A DNA stretch of 22,726 bases from CAXQRU01 sp964226685 (GTDB lineage Bacteria; Pseudomonadota; Gammaproteobacteria; Pseudomonadales; Cellvibrionaceae), in the NCBI GenBank assembly GCA_964226685.1, contig CAXQRU010000161.1:1-22726 (forward strand), in the 5' to 3' direction. Position 1 is the first letter of the stretch; each line of letters starts with the position of its first letter. The translations under genes and the position numbers were made by a program. Below the pieces are notes generated by a model. The model made no database searches. It had not been told where the DNA came from and saw only the letters and a list, made by a program, of their open reading frames with translations. Below are positions 7,758-15,224 of the stretch, in pieces.

Positions 7758-8990
7758 TTAATAACGTTTAAACACCAACGAACCATTAGTACCACCAAAA
7801 CCAAACGAATTGGACAACACACCTTCAATTGGCATTGTCTGCGCGGTATGCGGAACAAAATTCAGATCACAGCCTTCATCAGGATTATCTAAATTAATGG
7901 TTGGTGGTGCAACTTGATCGCGGATAGAGAGCACACTAAAGATGGCCTCAACAGCACCAGCAGCACCCAGAAGATGACCAATCATCGACTTAGTTGAACT
8001 GACCGCTAGCGATGGAGCATGAGCACCAAATAATTTATGAACCGCTCGGCATTCTGCTAGATCACCCGCTTTTGTGGAGGTACCATGAGCGTTAATATAT
8101 TGAATATCCGTAGGATTCATCTTCGCGTCATTCAATGCATTTTGCATTGAAAGTGCTGCACCCGCTCCATCTTCTGGTGGAGAAGTCATATGATAAGCAT
8201 CACCGCTCATACCAAAGCCCACCAATTCAGCGTAAATTGATGCTCCTCGTCTCTTGGCGTGCTCAAGTTCTTCAAGAACTAAAACACCCGCTCCATCGCC
8301 TAGAACAAAACCATCACGATCTTTATCCCAAGGGCGACTTGCCGCCGTTGGGTCATCGTTTCTGGTCGACAGCGCTCTGGCTGCAGCGAAACCACCTACC
8401 CCGACTTGGGAAGTAGCCATTTCAGCACCACCAGCAAACATCACATCAGACTCACCGTAGCGAATAGAGCGAGCCGCTAAACCAATACTGTGAGTACCGG
8501 TTGTACATGCTGTAGTGACGGCTAAATTGGGGCCTTTAAAGCCGTAGCGAATGGATAAATTACCGGCAATCATATTGATAATTGCACCGGGAACAAAAAA
8601 AGGCGAGAGCTTTCTTGGGCCTTTATTCTCGATGGTCATCCGCCCCTCTTCAATTGAGCCTATGCCACCTATTCCAGATCCAATAATGGCACCAATTCGA
8701 GGTGCATTTTCTTCTGTGATTTCAAGACCCGAGTCCTCCATTGCTTGAATACCGGCAATCATTCCGTATTGAATGAAGGTGTCCATCTTGCGTACATCTT
8801 TTGCTGAAAGATATTTATCTGTGTCAAGATCTTTCACTGAAGCACTAAAGCGGGTAGAAAAGGGAGTGGGATCAAAGCTTGTAATCAGGCTAGCCCCGCT
8901 CTTACCCTCTAGGAGAGACTGCCAAGTAGATTCCACTGTATTGCCAACAGGTGACACTAACCCTAAACCAGTAACAACAACTCGTCTCAA
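7758..8990 (-). CDS. fabF: Beta-ketoacyl-ACP synthase II
   Basis: Condenses malonyl-ACP with growing acyl-ACP in fatty acid elongation and controls temperature-dependent chain composition. The 410-residue thiolase-fold enzyme carries the complete Cys-His-His site: C162 in TTACTTGTHSIG, H302 in NAHGTSTKAGD and H339 in STKSMIGHLLGAAG with K334. The glycine-rich GFGGTNGS tail is present. It is downstream of acpP but separated from it by 104 bases with two hairpins, which probably sets its expression well below that of the carrier protein. It starts 5 codons before the conserved VTGLG strand. Confidence 0.97.
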   Translation of the reverse strand: MRRVVVTGLGLVSPVGNTVESTWQSLLEGKSGASLITSFDPTPFSTRFSASVKDLDTDKYLSAKDVRKMDTFIQYGMIAGIQAMEDSGLEITEENAPRIGAIIGSGIGGIGSIEEGRMTIENKGPRKLSPFFVPGAIINMIAGNLSIRYGFKGPNLAVTTACTTGTHSIGLAARSIRYGESDVMFAGGAEMATSQVGVGGFAAARALSTRNDDPTAASRPWDKDRDGFVLGDGAGVLVLEELEHAKRRGASIYAELVGFGMSGDAYHMTSPPEDGAGAALSMQNALNDAKMNPTDIQYINAHGTSTKAGDLAECRAVHKLFGAHAPSLAVSSTKSMIGHLLGAAGAVEAIFSVLSIRDQVAPPTINLDNPDEGCDLNFVPHTAQTMPIEGVLSNSFGFGGTNGSLVFKRY

Positions 8991-9014
8991 AATTGCAACC
9001 TATTTTTATGACAG

Positions 9015-9040
9015 AACAGAGAGCCCAAGGGCTCTCTGTT
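9015..9040 (-). promoter_or_regulatory. Hairpin in acpP-fabF spacer
   Basis: A perfect 12-bp inverted repeat (9015-9026 with 9029-9040, GC-rich AGAGAGCCC core) with a 2-base centre. No T tract follows on either strand, so it is unlikely to terminate by itself. It could stabilise the 3' end of the acpP message or be an RNase E/III processing site before fabF. Confidence 0.6.
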
Positions 9041-9055
9041 ACAAGGGACCAAAAC

Positions 9056-9082
9056 AAAATAAGCCGTTTTACGGCTTATTTT
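9056..9082 (-). terminator. Terminator-like hairpin after acpP
   Basis: A perfect 12-bp stem (9056-9067 with 9071-9082) around AAGCCGT with a 3-base loop, 12 bases past the acpP stop. On the minus strand the 3' arm ends in TTATTTT and continues GTTTT, a fair U tract. It is likely a partial terminator that lets some transcripts continue into fabF. Confidence 0.7.
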
Positions 9083-9094
9083 TATCGATGTTTC

Positions 9095-9331
9095 TTAGGC
9101 AAGATTTTCGTTGATATAATCGATTGCCAACTGAACTGTGGTGATTTTTTCAGCTTCTTCATCGGGAATTTCAGTTTCAAACTCTTCTTCCAGAGCCATT
9201 ACTAACTCGACGGTATCTAGGGAGTCCGCACCCAGATCTTCAACAAAAGACGCTTCATTTTTTACGTCTTCTTCTTTAACACTCAGTTGCTTAGCAACGA
9301 TTTGTTTTACACGTTCTTCAGTGTTGCTCAT
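9095..9331 (-). CDS. acpP: Acyl carrier protein
   Basis: The 78-residue carrier of acyl intermediates in fatty acid and lipid A synthesis. The phosphopantetheine site is S37 in the invariant DLGADSLDTVE stretch, and the protein is strongly acidic with four predicted helices. It has its own promoter in the 164-base gap after fabG and a terminator-like hairpin downstream, matching the very high expression known for acpP. The AGGAG before the ATG is 12 bases away, longer than normal; the closer AGAAAG may contribute. Confidence 0.98.
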   Translation of the reverse strand: MSNTEERVKQIVAKQLSVKEEDVKNEASFVEDLGADSLDTVELVMALEEEFETEIPDEEAEKITTVQLAIDYINENLA

Positions 9332-9411
9332 AGTCTTTCTGAACTCCTAGTCATTGATCATTGTAGTGATAACAAACGAAAAAAATGCCTGTGCTCACCG
9401 TCACCGTGCGC

Positions 9412-9440
9412 ATTTTACATGTATTTCTTACTGGTTGTAA
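9412..9440 (-). promoter_or_regulatory. acpP promoter
   Basis: On minus: TTACAA (9440-9435), a 17-base spacer, TAAAAT (9417-9412). Transcription would start near 9405, giving a leader of about 75 bases to acpP. This fits a dedicated extra promoter for the abundant carrier protein inside the fab operon. Confidence 0.6.
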
Positions 9441-9495
9441 CGCCTGATTGACAAAAAATTTTCACATTCAAAAAATACGAATGAAAAACAGTCAC

Positions 9496-10239
9496 TTAGG
9501 CCATATACATTCCGCCATTCACGTGAATATTTTCACCCGTAATGTACGCAGCCCCATCGGAAACAAGAAATTTCACGACAGACGCGATCTCTTCAGGCTG
9601 CCCTAATCTGGCCAAAGGAATAGCACCCAACATAGCCTGCTTATGCTCTTCACTCAACACATCTGTCATATCGGTTTGAATGAAGCCTGGAGAAATGGTA
9701 TTTACAGTAATGTTTCTTGAACCAATCTCTTTGGCCAAAGAGCGAGCAAAACCTGCCACACCCGCTTTTGTTGCCGCATAATTTGCCTGCCCACCATTGC
9801 CCATGGAACCCACTACCGAGCCAATGTTCACAATACGACCCCAGCGAGCTTTCATCATCCCTCGAAGACAAGCTTTGCTCAAACGAAAGATTGAATTGAG
9901 ATTGGTATCAATCACACTAAACCATTCATCTTCAGACATTCTCATTAAAAGATTGTCTTGGGTCACACCCGCATTATTCACTAAAATTGTGGGCACTCCG
10001 AACTTATCTTGCACATAATCAAGCAGAGCTATTACAGAACCTTGCTCGGTCACGTTTAAAATGTGCCCTGAACCCTTAATATTCTCTTGTTTCATTCGCG
10101 CGGTAATTTTGTCGGCACCCGATTCCGAGGTAGCCGTTCCCACCACAATAATGCCTTCTTCACCTAGCGCTTTGGCTATGGCTGCACCGATGCCACGGCT
10201 TGCACCAGTAACGATAGCCACCTTTTCTTGAATACTCAT
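9496..10239 (-). CDS. fabG: 3-oxoacyl-ACP reductase
   Basis: NADPH-dependent reduction of 3-ketoacyl-ACP in fatty acid synthesis. From the chosen start the protein has 247 residues. The Rossmann motif TGASRGIG is at 11-18, NNAG at 88-91, N113/N115 in DTNLN, and the catalytic triad is S141 (NIGSVVG), Y154 and K158 (YAATK). The open frame extends to a TTG at 10254, but ATG 10239 is preferred: a GGGGGA ribosome binding site lies 5-6 bases ahead, and this start gives the usual N-terminus 10 residues before the glycine motif. It begins 11 bases after the fabD stop. Confidence 0.96.
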   Translation of the reverse strand: MSIQEKVAIVTGASRGIGAAIAKALGEEGIIVVGTATSESGADKITARMKQENIKGSGHILNVTEQGSVIALLDYVQDKFGVPTILVNNAGVTQDNLLMRMSEDEWFSVIDTNLNSIFRLSKACLRGMMKARWGRIVNIGSVVGSMGNGGQANYAATKAGVAGFARSLAKEIGSRNITVNTISPGFIQTDMTDVLSEEHKQAMLGAIPLARLGQPEEIASVVKFLVSDGAAYITGENIHVNGGMYMA

Positions 10240-10250
10240 ATTTCCCCCAC

Positions 10251-11195
10251 TCAATGAGCTGTATTTAGCTCTAATGCATGATTAAAAGCAACTAGCGTGT
10301 CGGTCGAGCTAGCAGATATGTTTTGACTGATTCTCTTCACCAAACCAGAAAGCACTTTACCTGGGCCGCACTCAATCACGTCGGAGATCGCTAAGGCCTC
10401 AAGAGCTTGGACACACTCCACCCAACGGACAGGCTTATAAATTTGTTCAATCATTAAAGCTTTTATGGCCTTAGGGTCCTTGCAGCTTTTGGCGGTTACA
10501 TTATGAATCACTGGTATTTCTGGTGTCTTGAATTGAGTTGAATTGATCAGCGGCTCTAGCTGCTCAGCGGCCGGCCTCATTAATTCAGTATGGAAAGGAG
10601 CACTAACGGGTAACGATAACGCCCGCTTAGCCCCCGCTTCTTTACACGCTGCCATAGCTTGATCAACCGCTGACACATGCCCCGCAATGACAACCTGACC
10701 TGGAGAATTATAATTTACGGCAGATACTTGGAGCTCGGAATCACTAGTCTCTTTACAGATTCGGTCAATTTCGGCATCTTCTAAACCGATGATTGCCGCC
10801 ATACTGCCCTGCCCAACTGGAACGGCATCTTGCATAAACGCACCCCGAGCACGCACCAACTCAACAGCATCAGAGAATTCTACAACACCCGCACAAACCA
10901 ATGCAGACCACTCGCCCAAACTATGACCCGCTAGCGCCACAGGCTTAACACCCCCTTTACGTTGCCACACTCGCCACAAAGCAACGCTGGATGTAAGCAA
11001 CAAAGGCTGGGTTTTTTCTGTTAAATTCATTTCCGACTCAGGGCCATTTTGAGCCAATGCCCACAAATCGTAACCAAGGATATCTGAAGCGGCAGAAAAG
11101 GTGTCTTTAATCTCTTTAAATTCGTCAAAAAACTCACCCAGCATGCCCATTTTTTGTGAGCCCTGCCCTGGAAAAACCAATGCTGTCTTTGTCAT
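10251..11195 (-). CDS. fabD: Malonyl-CoA:ACP transacylase
   Basis: Transfers malonyl from CoA to acyl carrier protein, providing the elongation substrate. The 314-residue enzyme shows FPGQGSQ at 8-14, nucleophile S92 in GHSLGEW, R117 in RARG and H202 in SAPFH. It starts 6 bases after plsX. In enterics fabH lies between plsX and fabD; here there is no space for it, so chain initiation must be encoded elsewhere. Confidence 0.97.
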   Translation of the reverse strand: MTKTALVFPGQGSQKMGMLGEFFDEFKEIKDTFSAASDILGYDLWALAQNGPESEMNLTEKTQPLLLTSSVALWRVWQRKGGVKPVALAGHSLGEWSALVCAGVVEFSDAVELVRARGAFMQDAVPVGQGSMAAIIGLEDAEIDRICKETSDSELQVSAVNYNSPGQVVIAGHVSAVDQAMAACKEAGAKRALSLPVSAPFHTELMRPAAEQLEPLINSTQFKTPEIPVIHNVTAKSCKDPKAIKALMIEQIYKPVRWVECVQALEALAISDVIECGPGKVLSGLVKRISQNISASSTDTLVAFNHALELNTAH

Positions 11196-11201
11196 AAACG
11201 C

Positions 11202-12143
11202 CTACTTTTTGAAAAATGATGATGTTAACCAGCCACGGGAAAAGCGCTCTAATGCGTTGGTCTTGATGAGTTCAAGCAAATGCTCTATAGCCACTTCGTA
11301 ACTATCTGATTGAACTCCACCATGACTTTTTACTACTGTTCCACTGACCCCCAAAAGGCAAGCCCCATTATACTGACCAGGATTAATTTGTCTTTGTAAG
11401 TTTTCAGAAACATCGACTGCAGATTGGAAAGTACGCTTGAGATACTGAGCCAAACCTTCGCTACTTTTGAGAGCAATATTGCCAACAAAACCATCGCAAA
11501 CAATGACTTGAGCTTTATTTTTAAAGAGGTCATCAGCCTCAATAAAACCCACATAATCAATAGATTGAGCCATTAAAAATTCATGAGCCTGGCGAACATT
11601 CTTAGTCCCCTTGTGGCTTTCGCTGCCAACATTCAACAAAGCCACTGTTGGCTTTTTAGACTCACGCGCCTGATAGTACGCCGAACCCATAAAAGCAAAT
11701 TGAATGAGGTCATCTGCTGAACAATCTATGCTCGCACCTAAATCCAACAAATAGCTACCTGTTGGAAGTGGTTTGACTAGAGCCAGCTTTTTGACTCCAT
11801 CGAGACGAGACAAAAAATGACGTGACAGCGAAACTAGAGCCCCTGTGTTGGCAGCCGTAATGCAGCCTTTGGCCTCACCGCTGGCTAACTTACTCAGCGC
11901 AACACCCAAAGTCGAATTGCGCTTATGACGAAGCACATCAAAAGGGGAATCGGAAGAATCAACCGGGCAATCAGCAAGGCTAAAGCGAACATTTGAAGGG
12001 AAATCGGATGAGCTGGGCTGCTCTACAAGCGCCACGTCAAAGCAAACATGAGGGTGGCGAACTGCCGCGGATGAAACGGCAGCAAGAACCATGGCAGGGC
12101 CTAAATCCCCACCATGGCCATCAACAGAAACTACGGCCGACAA
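11202..12143 (-). CDS. plsX: Phosphate acyltransferase PlsX
   Basis: Makes acyl-phosphate from acyl-ACP for PlsY in phospholipid synthesis; a peripheral membrane enzyme. The 313-residue protein keeps the family landmarks: the N-terminal D-x-x-GGD-x-GP motif (D8 to D13), the ANTGAL turn near the middle, LDLGASIDC, QFAFMGS, ALLNVGSE, VCDGFVGN and GQYNGACLLG. It is about 20-30 residues shorter than usual, and the normally invariant DAMGGD reads DGHGGD. The only start that keeps this motif is TTG at 12143, directly adjoining the rpmF stop (TAATTG), so translation probably depends on coupling to rpmF. Confidence 0.9.
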   Translation of the reverse strand: MSAVVSVDGHGGDLGPAMVLAAVSSAAVRHPHVCFDVALVEQPSSSDFPSNVRFSLADCPVDSSDSPFDVLRHKRNSTLGVALSKLASGEAKGCITAANTGALVSLSRHFLSRLDGVKKLALVKPLPTGSYLLDLGASIDCSADDLIQFAFMGSAYYQARESKKPTVALLNVGSESHKGTKNVRQAHEFLMAQSIDYVGFIEADDLFKNKAQVIVCDGFVGNIALKSSEGLAQYLKRTFQSAVDVSENLQRQINPGQYNGACLLGVSGTVVKSHGGVQSDSYEVAIEHLLELIKTNALERFSRGWLTSSFFKK

Positions 12144-12326
12144 TTACTCAGCGCGTGTGTTAACTACTTTTTGGCCTTTATAAAAGCCATCTGCAGTCAC
12201 ATGATGACGCAAATGCTTCTCGCCTGTAGTTACATCTTCAGACAATGCCGCGTTGTTGACCAAAGCATCGTGTGAACGACGCATGCCACGCTTTGAACGA
12301 GTTTTTTTGCTTTTTTGGACAGCCAT
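12144..12326 (-). CDS. rpmF: 50S ribosomal protein L32
   Basis: A 60-residue, strongly basic ribosomal protein beginning MAVQKSKKTRSKRGMRRSHD, the canonical L32 N-terminus. It contains no cysteines, so it is the zinc-free form. AAGGAG lies 7 bases before the ATG. It is the second gene of the yceD-rpmF-plsX-fab operon, linking ribosome and lipid synthesis as in other gammaproteobacteria. Confidence 0.97.
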   Translation of the reverse strand: MAVQKSKKTRSKRGMRRSHDALVNNAALSEDVTTGEKHLRHHVTADGFYKGQKVVNTRAE

Positions 12327-12366
12327 AAATAGCTCCTTACCTAATTAAATTACCTAAAACAAGCCA

Positions 12367-12906
12367 CTATGGCTCATTTGACTTATCTTTTAACGAACCC
12401 AGCACCGCAAAAGGACTCGGCTTTTCAGCCTCTTCAACAGCTCCGGGGTCAGCGACTCTATAGAGCGATTTTGGTAAACATTCATGATCATGATACACAA
12501 CCATGGGCAAAGCTAAGAGAACCTCATCTTCGATAGCCGAATACAAATCCGCAGATTTTTCTTCAACAACCCAGGGCTCGTATCCTTTCTCCAATTGCTC
12601 GATGTAGCTTTCATCACTTACCACACCCAACGAAACATCAGCCTCGAGATAATAAGTCGTGGGCTCTAGACACCTGAGGCAATCAAGCTCTAAATCACAC
12701 TGAACCTTACCTCGTAAGACCGCTCGGCGCCCATCCATATCAAATGTGACATCAACAGTCACATCACTACTGGTATTACCAATGGCCTCACCCACCCTTT
12801 TCAGCTCAGCACCAGGGATAATACCCACCAAATGTTGGCCTCTATTGGCCAATTTTCTAGGGTCTACCACTCTGGGCAAAAGATTGGATGATGTTCGTTC
12901 AGACAT
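12367..12906 (-). CDS. yceD: YceD (DUF177) 23S rRNA accumulation protein
   Basis: The 179-residue YceD/DUF177 protein is needed for normal 23S rRNA accumulation in E. coli, and its gene is almost always next to rpmF. The family signature is the cysteine cluster C70, C76, C79 in CDLELDCLRCLEP, followed by the acidic LYSAIEDEVLLALPMV segment and an HxxxC near the C-terminal third (HDHEC). It is the first gene of the long minus operon. A strong promoter puts the transcription start only about 3 bases upstream of its ATG, so the message is nearly leaderless. Confidence 0.93.
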   Translation of the reverse strand: MSERTSSNLLPRVVDPRKLANRGQHLVGIIPGAELKRVGEAIGNTSSDVTVDVTFDMDGRRAVLRGKVQCDLELDCLRCLEPTTYYLEADVSLGVVSDESYIEQLEKGYEPWVVEEKSADLYSAIEDEVLLALPMVVYHDHECLPKSLYRVADPGAVEEAEKPSPFAVLGSLKDKSNEP

Positions 12907-12915
12907 AAGCGCGCA

Positions 12916-12944
12916 ATGATAGGGAGTTGAGGGCCTCGTGTCAA
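12916..12944 (-). promoter_or_regulatory. Main promoter of the yceD-rpmF-plsX-fab operon
   Basis: On minus: a perfect TTGACA (12944-12939), a 17-base spacer, TATCAT (12921-12916). The expected start point near 12909 is about 3 bases before the yceD ATG at 12906, so there is almost no 5' leader. Confidence 0.82.
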
Positions 12945-13014
12945 AATAAAATCGCGCAAAACGAACTAATTTTCGCTATTATTTGTGCATTTTATCACTT
13001 AAGGCCATTCTGTT

Positions 13015-13596
13015 ATGAAAATTGTGCTTGCTTCAAGCTCTAAATACCGCCAATCCCTGCTGGCCAAACTTGGAATTCCCTTTGAGTGTGACTCACCCAA
13101 CATCGACGAAACCCCTTTATCTGGCGAGACACCAGAAGCCCTAGTACAACGACTCGCACTTGAAAAAGCTAAAGCCGTTGCAGGAAAGCACAACAACAGT
13201 CTAGTCATAGGCTCAGACCAGGTAGCCACGCTCAATGGCTCCATCATCACCAAACCGGGGTCACACGCCTCGGCCGTGAAGCAGCTAGAACAGTCATCAG
13301 GGCAAGCCGTGAGCTTTATCACTGGACTGTGCTTGTTTGACAGCGCCAACAACAGCTACCAGCTCATCAGTGACCACTATAAAGTTCACTTTAAAACACT
13401 CTCTCGAGACCAAATTGAAGGTTATCTCAAGCAAGAACAGCCCTATGACTGCGCAGGCAGTTTTAAATCCGAAGGCCTAGGCATCGCACTATTCCATAAA
13501 CTTGAGGGCGATGACCCCAACAGCCTAATAGGGCTGCCCATCATTCGATTGATTGAGATGCTCAGAACTCATAATATCGACCCATTAATACATTAA
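13015..13596 (+). CDS. Maf/YceF nucleotide pyrophosphatase (7-methyl-GTP type)
   Basis: The 193-residue Maf-family house-cleaning enzyme hydrolyses modified NTPs to the monophosphate. LASSSKYRQSLL at 5-16 is the nucleotide-binding loop, IGSDQVA holds the catalytic D68, and CAGSFKSEG is the signature of the YceF subgroup, which in E. coli acts on 7-methyl-GTP. The GSDQV loop argues against the MafA dTTP/UTP subgroup. It is divergent from yceD, as in E. coli. A TATTAT box at 12977 is a weak promoter candidate. Its last four codons overlap the end of sppA within a palindrome. Confidence 0.93.
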   Translation: MKIVLASSSKYRQSLLAKLGIPFECDSPNIDETPLSGETPEALVQRLALEKAKAVAGKHNNSLVIGSDQVATLNGSIITKPGSHASAVKQLEQSSGQAVSFITGLCLFDSANNSYQLISDHYKVHFKTLSRDQIEGYLKQEQPYDCAGSFKSEGLGIALFHKLEGDDPNSLIGLPIIRLIEMLRTHNIDPLIH

Positions 13597-13600
13597 TGGG
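13581..13600. repeat. Palindrome holding both convergent stop codons
   Basis: Arms of 9 bases (CCCATTAAT and ATTAATGGG) around a central AC. It contains the maf stop (13594-13596) and the sppA stop (13587-13585 on minus). The two genes overlap by 12 bases here. Both transcripts can form the stem, but neither has a T tract. Confidence 0.8.
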
Positions 13601-14574
13601 TAATCTTGCGCCTGAACAGAATTGACCACACCCTCACCAATCGACAAACCCAAAGCCTTGGAAAGCTCTTCTATTAAATCCTTTTTACGACCATAAACAA
13701 CAACCTCCTCCTGACCAACAATTTCTCGAGCCACAAAACCAGCACTTCCTAAGGCATCAACCAAACCCAGTTCCAGCGCTTGCTCACCATTCCAAATAAG
13801 GCCTGAATACAACTCGCTTGGGTCACCCTTTAAACGATCTCCTCGCCCATCTTTAACCGCCTTAATAAACTGTTGATGAGTGCTTCGCAAAACCTCTTGC
13901 CAAAATAACTGCTCATCTTCCTTGACCGGCGAAAAAGGATCGAGAAATGCCTTGTGCTCTCCAGAGGTAAAATGACGACGCTCAACTCCAAGCTTCTCCA
14001 TAGTATCCACAAAACCAAAGCTTGAGGCGGTAACCCCAATAGAACCAACAAGGCTGGCTTTATCCGCATAAATTTCATCGGCCGCCGCCGCAATGTAATA
14101 AGCCCCAGATGCACCCAAATCACTGATTACCGCATAAACTTTTTTGTCGGGATGCAAGCCTCTCAAACGCTTAATCTCATCATAAACATAACCCGCTTGA
14201 ACCGGGCTGCCACCAGGGCTGTTAATCGCCAAAATGACCGCCTTGGCTTGCTCACTCTCAAAGGCCGCTCTCAGACCTGAAACAATTTGATTGGCGTTGG
14301 CTTCAGAGTCTGCGGTAATTTTTCCTTTAATTGGCACCACTGCCGTATGCGGCCCTGCAGCCTGTTCATCGCCACTCATTCGAACTACAAATAAAATAAG
14401 AACAAAAAACAGATAAACAAAAGTTAATAATTTAAACACTGTCCCCCATCGACGCGCCCTTCGCTGCTCTTTAAAACTGGTGTGAGCCAGCTCTGCAACC
14501 AACTGCCAATCTCTATTGGGGCTCGAAGGATCAACCTCTGACACCAGCTTATCATTGGAACCAAATAATCCCAT
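13585..14574 (-). CDS. sppA: Signal peptide peptidase SppA-like (S49 protease)
   Basis: A 329-residue inner-membrane serine protease of the short SppA type, degrading leftover signal peptides and possibly membrane proteins. Residues 1-44 are cytoplasmic and basic near the membrane, one transmembrane helix spans about 46-66, and the protease domain is periplasmic. The Ser-Lys dyad is S156 in GASGAYYIA and K172 in ADKASLVGSIGV. The open frame extends to a TTG at 14598, but ATG 14574 has AGAGGA 6 bases ahead, and only this start avoids overlap with the HAD gene, whose stop is 2 bases upstream. It is the last gene of rluC-HAD-sppA. Confidence 0.94.
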   Translation of the reverse strand: MGLFGSNDKLVSEVDPSSPNRDWQLVAELAHTSFKEQRRARRWGTVFKLLTFVYLFFVLILFVVRMSGDEQAAGPHTAVVPIKGKITADSEANANQIVSGLRAAFESEQAKAVILAINSPGGSPVQAGYVYDEIKRLRGLHPDKKVYAVISDLGASGAYYIAAAADEIYADKASLVGSIGVTASSFGFVDTMEKLGVERRHFTSGEHKAFLDPFSPVKEDEQLFWQEVLRSTHQQFIKAVKDGRGDRLKGDPSELYSGLIWNGEQALELGLVDALGSAGFVAREIVGQEEVVVYGRKKDLIEELSKALGLSIGEGVVNSVQAQDYPLMY

Positions 14575-14576
14575 CT

Positions 14577-15224
14577 TTAATCCTCTTTTAATAACCAATT
14601 AGAAAATGCAGAAAACTCATCCACAACCAAAAGTGGATCAAACAACCGAAGGCGCTCATGATGATGAGCGCCATAGCTGACACCAACCCTCGGCATCCCA
14701 ATGGCCTTCGCCATTGACATATCGTATTCGGTATCACCCACCATAATAGCCCTATCAGCCGACAGATCAAACCGACTCAACAATATCGATAGCATTTGCG
14801 GATCAGGCTTTGAAAGCGCTTCATCCGCGCAGCATGAACCATGAAACAATAATTCCAAGTCATGCTCTTTCAACCCCCTATCCAAACCTCGACGCGCTTT
14901 TCCCGTGGCTACCGCCAGCAAAAAGCCCGCATCACGCAAAGACTCCAATCCTTCTCTTACACCCTCAAACAGTGAGGAACCTTGATAGGTAGACACAAAA
15001 ATATCGATATACGCCTGCTTAAGGCTCAACCTATCGGTCTCTGACAAAACAGGAAAAAGCGTTGCAATGGCCTCAGGCAAGCTCAAACCAATGATATTGC
15101 GAACATCGGCATCACTTACTTCAGGCAAAGCCAAGTTCGTAATCGCCGCCTGCATAGCTGACACAATACCATCTGCGGAGTCGCAAAGCGTCCCATCCCA
15201 ATCAAAAATCAACAGCTCCGTCAC
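14577..15224 (-). CDS. HAD-superfamily phosphatase (phosphoglycolate phosphatase-like)
   Basis: A 215-residue HAD subfamily IA hydrolase. Nucleophile and acid are D8 and D10 in FDWDGT, motif II is T107 (VATGK), motif III K139 (SKPDP), and motif IV is D164/D168 in VGDTEYDM. The helical cap between about 15 and 85 is typical of Gph-like enzymes. The true substrate is unknown; pseudomonads have the same gene between rluC and sppA. Its ATG overlaps the rluC stop by four bases (ATGA), showing coupling. Confidence 0.91.
   Translation of the reverse strand: MTELLIFDWDGTLCDSADGIVSAMQAAITNLALPEVSDADVRNIIGLSLPEAIATLFPVLSETDRLSLKQAYIDIFVSTYQGSSLFEGVREGLESLRDAGFLLAVATGKARRGLDRGLKEHDLELLFHGSCCADEALSKPDPQMLSILLSRFDLSADRAIMVGDTEYDMSMAKAIGMPRVGVSYGAHHHERLRLFDPLLVVDEFSAFSNWLLKED

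Noticed and set aside
8773..9114. Plus-strand open frame of 113 codons over the fabF start and spacer
   Set aside because: It runs antisense to fabF and reads through both hairpins of the acpP-fabF spacer; no family features.
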